The position numbers and the translations under genes were made by a program. Under the pieces are notes generated by a model. That model was not told the origin of the DNA and searched no databases. It saw nothing but the letters and a program-made list of their open reading frames with translations. 64,000 nt of DNA from Microbacterium sp. T2.11-28 (GTDB lineage: Bacteria; Actinomycetota; Actinomycetes; Actinomycetales; Microbacteriaceae), in NCBI RefSeq assembly GCF_950097975.1, contig NZ_CATNHF010000030.1, positions 62,001 through 126,000 on the forward strand. Direction: 5' to 3'. Of the stretch, positions 59,288 to 64,000 are shown one piece after another (within the stretch, counting starts at the first letter, position 1; the number at the start of each line of letters is the position of its first letter).

Positions 59288-62200
59288 GCTTCCGACCCGG
59301 ACCGCTGCGAGCGGCGGCCGCACTGGCCGTCGGCTTCATCGCGGTCCGGGTCGTCTACCGGGTGCTGTTCCACGGCGCCGACGGCGCGGGGACGCTCCTG
59401 CTCGACCTGCCGGCGCTGCGGCTGCCCCCGCCCCTCGGTCACGTGGAGCTGTTCGGGCCGGTGACCTCGGGCGGGCTGTGGACGGCCGCGTCGTCGGCGC
59501 TGCCGATCGCGGGCGTCATCCTCGCCTTCGGAGTCCTCAACGCCCTCCTCGACGTGCCGCGGCTGCTGGCCCGCGGCGCGCGCACCGGCCCGCTGCGCGG
59601 TCTCGCCCGCGCGCTCTCGGTCGCGTGGGCGACGCTGCCGGCGCTCGTGGACGCGGTGCGCGCGGTCCGCTTCGCGCAGCGGCTGCGCGGCGAGCGCCCG
59701 GGGGCGCGGATCCTCGCGCCGGTGCTGGAGCGCACGATCGAGCGCGCCACGGCCGTGGCGGCGGCGCTGGAGCTGCGCGGCTACGCGGGGCGGGCTCTCG
59801 ACGGGGACTGCGCGCACCCCGTCGACGTCACCGAGCTCCGGGCGGGATTCGACGGCCGCACGCGCGGCGGGAGTCGCCGAGACGGCACGGTCGTGCATGC
59901 CCCCGCCCTGGCGCTCGCCCCGGGCGAGATGGTCGTGCTCGGCGGACCGACCGGATCGGGCAAGTCCACGCTCCTGCGCGCCCTCAGCGGCCTGCACTCC
60001 CACGTCGACGGCGGCACGCTCTCGGGCGAGGTCCGCGTCGTCGGCCACGACCGCGCGACCACGCCCCCGCGCGACACGGCGCGGACGGTGGGCGTCGTCC
60101 TCCAGCATCCGCGCGAGGCGTTCGCCACCGAGCGGGTGGACGACGAGATCGGACTGAGCCTGGAGCTGCGGGCGGTCGCGCCGGTCCTGCGCGCCGCGCG
60201 CGTGCGCGAGGTCGCCGCCCGGGTGGGGATCGTCCCGCTGCTCGGGCGCCGCGTGCGCGGGCTCTCCGCCGGCGAGGCGACGCTCGTCGCGATCGCCGCC
60301 GCGATCGTGGAGCACCCCGTGCTGCTGCTGGTCGACGAGCCCCTCGCCGACCTCGACGCGGCCTCCCGGCGGCGCATCGTCACCCTCCTCGGCGCGCTCG
60401 CGCACGAGGCGGGCATCTGCGTCGTCGTCGCCGAGCACCGCACCGACGCGCTCGCCGGCGTCGCCGACCGGGTGCTGTGGATCGACGGCGGCGACGTCGG
60501 CGAGCGCGCGCGCACGGACAGCGGCGTGCCGCATCCGGAGCCGGGGGTGCGTCCTCGCGAGGCGGACGCGGCGGATGCGGAGGTGCTCGAGGGTGCGGGG
60601 GTGCGCGAGGGTGCAGGGGTGCTCGAGGGTGCAGGGATGCTCGAGGGTGCAGGGATGCTCGAGGGTGCGGGGGTGCGCGAGCGTCCCGTGGTGCTCGAGG
60701 GTGCAGAGGTGCTCGAGCGTCCCGTGGTGCTCGACGCGCCCGGCGTGACCGTGCGGCACGGCGACCGGCTGGCCGTCGACGGCGCCGCAGTGACGCTCCG
60801 CGCCGGCGAGCGCGTCGCCCTCGTGGGCGCGAACGGCGCCGGCAAGTCGAGCCTGCTGGCCGCGCTCGCGACCGGCACCGGCGGCGCTCCCTCCCCCGGG
60901 CGACGGGTCGCGCTCGTCCCCGACGCGTCCGACGACCTGTTCGTCCGCGAGATCGTCGGCGCGGAGTGCCGTCGCGTCGACCGGCGCGCCGGCGCGACGC
61001 CGGGCACGACGCTCTCCCGGTTCGCTGCGCTGCTCGGCCGGGACGACGACGCGCGCACGCTGAGCACACGGCACCCGCGCGACCTCTCCGCCGGCGAGCG
61101 CCGCTGTCTCGCGATCGCTCTGCAGACGGCTCACCGCCCGGCCGTGCTCCTCGTCGACGAGCCGACGCGCGGACTCGATCCCGCCGCCCGCGACCTCGTG
61201 CAGCGCACCCTGCGGGCAGCGGCGGATGCCGGGACGGCGGTGATGTTCGCCACCCACGACGCGGCCTTCGCCGCCGGCCTCGCCGACCGCGTGATCACGA
61301 TGACGTCCGGAGCGCTGACGTCCGGAGCGCTGACGTCCGGGGCGCTGACGGCGGATGCCGAGGGGCCGCTGTGGGACGATGCGGCGCCCGAGTCCCACGC
61401 CGCGGCGCAGGAAGCCGAGGCTGAGGCGCGGGATCGCCCGGTGCAGGCGCGGGATCGCCCGGTGCAGGCGCACGACCGCCCGGTGCCGGCGCACGCGCCG
61501 ACCGCGGCGGCGGCGACCCCCACGCCCGTCCGGGGCCCGCGCCGACGGGGGCTGCGCGGGCGCGCGATCGCCCTCGTCGGCGCCCAGCTGGTCGCGGTCG
61601 CCGCATTCCTGTGGCCGCTCGTGGCGTCGGCCGTGCCCGCGCAGGCACAGGCGGCGGTGCCCTACATCGCGCTGTCGCTGGCGCCGCTGGCGGTCGTCCT
61701 CGTGCTCGCCGCGCTCGATGCGTCGGTGCGCTCGGCGCACACGCTCGCGCTGCTGGCAGTCCTGGCCGCCGTCGGCGCGGCCGTACGGATCGCGAGCACC
61801 GGAGTCGGCGGCGTCGAGGCGCTGTTCGTGCTGCTCATCCTCGCCGGCCGCGCCTTCGGCCCGCGCTTCGGGCTGCTCCTCGGGGCGGCGGCGATCGCAC
61901 TGTCCGCGGTCATGTGGGGCGGGATCGGTCCCTGGCTGCCGTTCCAGATGTTCGCCTGCGGCTGGGTCGGGGCGGGCGCCGGCCTGCTGCCGCGGCGCGT
62001 GCGCGGTGCGGGGGAGATCGCCATGCTGTGCGCCTACGGCATCGTCTCGTCGTACCTCTTCGGCCTGGTGATGAACATGTGGTTCTGGCCGTTCGCCGTC
62101 GGCGCCGGGACGAGCATCTCGTACGTGCCGGGCGGGTCGCTTGCCGAGAACCTCGGCAACTTCCTGGTCTACTCGCTCGTCACCTCCACGGCGACCTGGG

Positions 62201-62373
62201 ACACCCTGCGCGCCGTCACCACCGTGATCGGTCTCCTGCTCGTCGGCCGCGCGGTGCTGTCGTCGCTGCGCCGCGCGAAGCCCGTGGTCTCCCCTGTCGT
62301 CTCCTCGGTGGCCTCCCCGGTCGTCTCCTCGGCGACCTCCCCGGTGACGCGACAGGCCTTCACCCGCCGGTGA
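59284..62373 (+). CDS. Single-chain ECF transporter: EcfT, two EcfA ATPases and S component fused
   Basis: A 1029-residue membrane transporter for a micronutrient. Residues about 1-185 are an EcfT-like part with two clear helices and the coupling segment ERATAVAAALELRGYAGR. The first ATPase has Walker A GPTGSGKST (221-229), signature LSAGE (327-331) and Walker B LLLVDEP (Asp351, Glu352). The second has GANGAGKSS (515-523), LSAGE (601-605) and LLVDEPT (Asp625, Glu626). After another linker, about 750-1000 hold five to six helices of an S component (VEALFVLLILAGRAFGPRFG, FQMFACGWVGAGAGLLP, FGLVMNMWFWPF). The linkers carry tandem repeats. The usual four subunits are thus joined in one chain. The upstream lipoprotein overlaps it; cobalamin or another vitamin is likely but not proven. 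Confidence 0.85.
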   Translation: MSFRPGPLRAAAALAVGFIAVRVVYRVLFHGADGAGTLLLDLPALRLPPPLGHVELFGPVTSGGLWTAASSALPIAGVILAFGVLNALLDVPRLLARGARTGPLRGLARALSVAWATLPALVDAVRAVRFAQRLRGERPGARILAPVLERTIERATAVAAALELRGYAGRALDGDCAHPVDVTELRAGFDGRTRGGSRRDGTVVHAPALALAPGEMVVLGGPTGSGKSTLLRALSGLHSHVDGGTLSGEVRVVGHDRATTPPRDTARTVGVVLQHPREAFATERVDDEIGLSLELRAVAPVLRAARVREVAARVGIVPLLGRRVRGLSAGEATLVAIAAAIVEHPVLLLVDEPLADLDAASRRRIVTLLGALAHEAGICVVVAEHRTDALAGVADRVLWIDGGDVGERARTDSGVPHPEPGVRPREADAADAEVLEGAGVREGAGVLEGAGMLEGAGMLEGAGVRERPVVLEGAEVLERPVVLDAPGVTVRHGDRLAVDGAAVTLRAGERVALVGANGAGKSSLLAALATGTGGAPSPGRRVALVPDASDDLFVREIVGAECRRVDRRAGATPGTTLSRFAALLGRDDDARTLSTRHPRDLSAGERRCLAIALQTAHRPAVLLVDEPTRGLDPAARDLVQRTLRAAADAGTAVMFATHDAAFAAGLADRVITMTSGALTSGALTSGALTADAEGPLWDDAAPESHAAAQEAEAEARDRPVQARDRPVQAHDRPVPAHAPTAAAATPTPVRGPRRRGLRGRAIALVGAQLVAVAAFLWPLVASAVPAQAQAAVPYIALSLAPLAVVLVLAALDASVRSAHTLALLAVLAAVGAAVRIASTGVGGVEALFVLLILAGRAFGPRFGLLLGAAAIALSAVMWGGIGPWLPFQMFACGWVGAGAGLLPRRVRGAGEIAMLCAYGIVSSYLFGLVMNMWFWPFAVGAGTSISYVPGGSLAENLGNFLVYSLVTSTATWDTLRAVTTVIGLLLVGRAVLSSLRRAKPVVSPVVSSVASPVVSSATSPVTRQAFTRR
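60582..60743 (+). repeat. Nine in-frame 18-base repeats in the linker between the two ATPase domains
   Basis: The unit GGTGCTCGAGGGTGCAGG and its variants occur nine times without gap (162 bases), encoding hexapeptides such as VLEGAG, VREGAG, MLEGAG and VLERPV at about residues 433-487. Because the unit is a multiple of three, copy number can change without breaking the frame. Confidence 0.9.
61303..61347 (+). repeat. Three in-frame 15-base repeats after the second ATPase domain
   Basis: ACGTCCGGAGCGCTG is present three times, with one base changed in the last copy, encoding TSGAL repeats. Confidence 0.9.
61426..61488 (+). repeat. Three in-frame 21-base repeats before the S component
   Basis: The unit encodes ARDRPVQ, ARDRPVQ and AHDRPVP. 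The first two copies are identical at the DNA level, which suggests recent duplication. Confidence 0.9.
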
Positions 62374-62403
62374 CCGCCGGGTAGCGTGGCCGTCGGAGGC
62401 GCC

Positions 62404-62808
62404 ATGCTCACCATCGGATCGATCGTCATCCGCGTCGACGACCTCGCCGCGGAGATCGCGTTCTGGACGGCCGCGCTCGACTACGTCGCCCGCGAGCCGA
62501 TCGACGAGGACTTCGCCCTGCTCCACCCCGCCGCGGGACCGGGCGCCGGCCCGAACATCTCGCTCGACGCCGTGGCCGCGCCGCGTATCCTCCCGCCGCG
62601 CATCCACCTGGATCTCTACGCCGAGGACCAGTCCGCGGAGGTCGCGCGCCTGAGCGCCCTCGGCGCCCGCGAGGTGCACTGGGACAAGCGGCCTGCCGAT
62701 GCCGATTACGTGATCATGGAGGACCCAGAGGGCAACCGGTTCTGCGTGATCGACGCCGCCGACTGGTCGGGCTGGACGGCGCACCGTGGGAAGCTGGAGG
62801 GGTCATGA
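62404..62808 (+). CDS. VOC-family (glyoxalase/bleomycin-resistance-like) protein
   Basis: A 134-residue single VOC domain protein. IGSIVIRVDDLAAEIAFWTAAL, FALLHPAAGPGAGPNISLDA, RIHLDLYAEDQSAEVARLSALGA and DYVIMEDPEGNRFCVID are the family blocks; the substrate is unknown. The ATG at 62404 has GGAGG 4 bases upstream. Its stop overlaps the next start by 4 bases (ATGA), tying it to the CxxC protein. Confidence 0.88.
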   Translation: MLTIGSIVIRVDDLAAEIAFWTAALDYVAREPIDEDFALLHPAAGPGAGPNISLDAVAAPRILPPRIHLDLYAEDQSAEVARLSALGAREVHWDKRPADADYVIMEDPEGNRFCVIDAADWSGWTAHRGKLEGS

Positions 62809-63203
62809 AGATCAGGAACTCCTCCGACTGGCGCGATGCCATCCCGTTCGACACCCCGCTGCGCGCGTCGGAGGCGGTTCCTGGCGAAGCGACCCGGTGT
62901 GCGACCTGCGGCCCGTCCTCCGAGGTGCGGGAGCGCGAGGAGCTCTGGGTCGTCAAGCATCGGCACCCCAACAACCCGGCGGGCTTCGTCCGTCTCTACT
63001 GCCTGGCGCATCGCCCGGTGATCGCCACCCGGCCCGAACCGGCGGCGAAAGCTCCGCGCGAGCGCCGCGCGCCACGAGCCGCCTCGTCCACCCGGGTCGC
63101 GGCTCCGACCGTCCCGGAACGGCCGGCGGTCTTCTGCCCGGACTGCTTCGTCGAGGTGCCGGCCACTGGCGTGTGCGGCATGTGCGGTCAGCGGGTGGGC
63201 TGA
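62805..63203 (+). CDS. Small cysteine-motif protein, function unknown
   Basis: A 132-residue protein of unknown family. Three CxxC pairs are visible: RCATCGPSS in the first half, and FCPDCFVEV with GVCGMCGQRVG at the end, the last two forming a likely zinc ribbon. The middle (about 70-105) is rich in Arg, Ala and Pro. IPFDTPLRASEAVPGEA and LWVVKHRHPNNPAGFVRLYCLAHRP precede it. It is coupled to the VOC gene, so the two may work together. I recall similar Microbacterium proteins only as uncharacterised entries. Confidence 0.7.
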   Translation: MKIRNSSDWRDAIPFDTPLRASEAVPGEATRCATCGPSSEVREREELWVVKHRHPNNPAGFVRLYCLAHRPVIATRPEPAAKAPRERRAPRAASSTRVAAPTVPERPAVFCPDCFVEVPATGVCGMCGQRVG

Positions 63204-63206
63204 GCG

Positions 63207-63692
63207 TCAGTCGTCGGGCGCCGGGGTCGAGGGCCCCGGTGACGGGCGTGAGGTCGCGCCGTCGTCGACCGGCCGTGCGCCGTCGAAGGGCGTCAGCGTG
63301 GTCCAGCCGGACTCGGCGCGTGTGAGGAACAGGCGCAGCGGCTCGGCCTGCAGCATCTGATCGCCGTCGCCGTAGGGCCGGCCCGAACAGGAGTCGGCCG
63401 TCGATCCCACGCGCAGGCTCGTGCCGGCACCGCCGTCCACCGTGCCCTTCTCGACCTCGGCGACGCGCACGGTGTAGGCATTGGCGTCGTAGCCGAGGAT
63501 CGACATCGTGCCGTCGCGCTCGATGCCGGTCGCGACGATCACGAGGTCTGCGGCGGCCGCCCGCTGCTCGTCGGTCTCGTAGGCGACCCATGACGCGCAG
63601 GCCACTCCCTCGCCGACCAGCGGTGCGGCGCTGCATCCGGCGACGGCGCACAGCGCTCCGGCGATCAGCGCCGCGGTCAGGATCCTTCGCAT
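63207..63692 (-). CDS. Putative lipoprotein, function unknown
   Basis: A 161-residue exported protein. RILTAALIAGALCAVAGCSAA is a lipoprotein signal peptide with Cys anchor. The mature part starts with GVACASWVAYETDEQRAAAADLVIVATG and has a beta-rich look (YTVRVAEVEKGTVDGGAGTSLRVG), with a Pro/Ser/Thr-rich tail. The ATG at 63692 has GGAGG 7 bases upstream. The gene ends 3 bases from the convergent CxxC protein gene. No family is recognised. Confidence 0.72.
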   Translation of the reverse strand: MRRILTAALIAGALCAVAGCSAAPLVGEGVACASWVAYETDEQRAAAADLVIVATGIERDGTMSILGYDANAYTVRVAEVEKGTVDGGAGTSLRVGSTADSCSGRPYGDGDQMLQAEPLRLFLTRAESGWTTLTPFDGARPVDDGATSRPSPGPSTPAPDD

Positions 63693-63754
63693 TCTCCGCC
63701 TCCACGAGGACAGTGTCGCGACCACCGCCGACATCTCGAAAGAGTGCCGACGAG

Positions 63755-63763
63755 TTATCCACA
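63755..63763 (+). other. DnaA-box-like motif upstream of the second HNH gene
   Basis: TTATCCACA, a perfect match to the DnaA-box consensus, lies 50 bases before the ATG at 63814. A near copy precedes the HNH gene at 48385. Confidence 0.45.
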
Positions 63764-63813
63764 GATCGAACAAATCTTCGAAACTCGGCTCCTCGAGGCG
63801 CGAGGATGGGGTC

Positions 63814-64000
63814 ATGACGAACACCGGATCCGGCCTCGAGGGCCACACCGCCGCGGCGGACGCGTTCGTCACGCGCGCAGTCGAGGCGCACCGTGCGGTT
63901 GCGCGGTCGCAGGCCGCGCTGACGGCGGTGTTCGCAGAGGCGCATCACTGGGCGCGCGAACTGGCCGAGTCGTTGCCCGGCGCCTCTTCGAGAACAGGTG
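63814..64000 (+). CDS. DUF222/HNH-type protein, N-terminal part only at window edge
   Basis: The frame from ATG 63814 runs off the end after 62 codons. It begins MTNTGSGLEGHTAAADAFVT and continues into an alpha-helical region like the start of DUF222 proteins. The first four residues (MTNT) and the bases around the start (GGATGGGG before ATGACGAACACCG) match those of the complete HNH gene at 48385 except one base, so it is most likely a second member of the same family. The nuclease part cannot be checked. Confidence 0.65.
   Translation, partial: MTNTGSGLEGHTAAADAFVTRAVEAHRAVARSQAALTAVFAEAHHWARELAESLPGASSRTG

Noticed and set aside
60582-60743. Regular 18-base repeats as a possible CRISPR-like array
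   Set aside because: There are no spacers, the units are contiguous, in frame and translated as a linker, and no cas genes are present.
59146-62784. A 1212-codon open frame on the minus strand
   Set aside because: It lies entirely opposite the ECF fusion gene and its neighbours. High GC leaves few stop codons in the antisense frames, the translation is rich in Arg, Gly and His without domains, and the plus strand has clear motifs.
63755-63763. Perfect DnaA box as a sign of a replication origin
   Set aside because: It is single, there is no AT-rich region or box cluster, and dnaA, dnaN, gyrB or parAB genes are absent. It is more likely part of the HNH gene control region.

Overview
The window is a chromosomal segment from a high-GC actinobacterium, most likely a Microbacteriaceae member such as Microbacterium. 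This rests on GC-rich third codon positions, frequent GTG starts, a menaquinone biosynthesis gene set without ubiquinone genes, DUF222/HNH genes, DUF4229 and FBP-domain proteins, and many TANNNT -10 boxes only 6-8 bases in front of start codons (leaderless transcription). The genus is an inference. No rRNA, CRISPR array, insertion sequence or prophage is visible, and no gene-free stretch exceeds about 300 bases once tRNAs and regulatory sites are counted.

Layout. 1-6.6 kb: a cut-off DUF1684 gene, a glutaminase/MFS pair, a small membrane protein, an XRE-type regulator and two alpha/beta hydrolases. 6.7-13.8 kb: tRNA-Met and tRNA-Thr, an M23 peptidase, an inositol-phosphatase-like gene divergent from a CrtI-like oxidoreductase, Pro-rich membrane proteins, and a MarR regulator next to a two-domain VOC protein that has a perfect palindrome upstream. 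13.8-40.9 kb: a carbohydrate island with three LacI-controlled loci. Locus A has a MalFG-type transporter, a small GH32-like hydrolase and a serine hydrolase. Locus B runs LacI, an Opp/Dpp-type ABC transporter, cytoplasmic GH32, Tat-exported GH32 and a PfkB kinase. Locus C runs LacI, solute-binding protein, two permeases, a small GH32-like hydrolase and an FBP-domain gene. A MarR/MFS/GlcG efflux-type cluster and tRNA-Tyr lie between B and C. 41-44.8 kb: yajQ, a LasA-like M23 peptidase fused to FG-GAP repeats, and a lipase-like hydrolase. 44.9-58.7 kb: FprA-type reductase, polyprenyl diphosphate synthase and menG, menF, menD, menA, menE, menB, with an HNH gene, a methyltransferase and PPK2 in between. 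58.7-64 kb: a lipoprotein coupled to a single-chain ECF transporter (T, A, A' and S parts in one 1029-residue protein), a VOC protein with a CxxC protein, a lipoprotein, and the start of a second DUF222/HNH gene.

How the genes work together. In locus B an exported GH32 enzyme of the levanase/levan fructotransferase type would cut fructan outside the cell, the Opp-type transporter would import the oligosaccharides, the cytoplasmic GH32 would release fructose, and the PfkB kinase would phosphorylate it. Loci A and C look like parallel systems for related fructosides and lack their own ATPase. In the menaquinone region chorismate is converted by MenF, MenD, MenE and MenB to the naphthoate ring, MenA adds the chain made by the polyprenyl synthase, and MenG methylates it; menC and menH are not in the window. 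The most unusual items are the one-polypeptide ECF transporter with three different in-frame repeats in its linkers, the fructan island with its operator layout, the M23/FG-GAP fusion, and the series of leaderless promoters.
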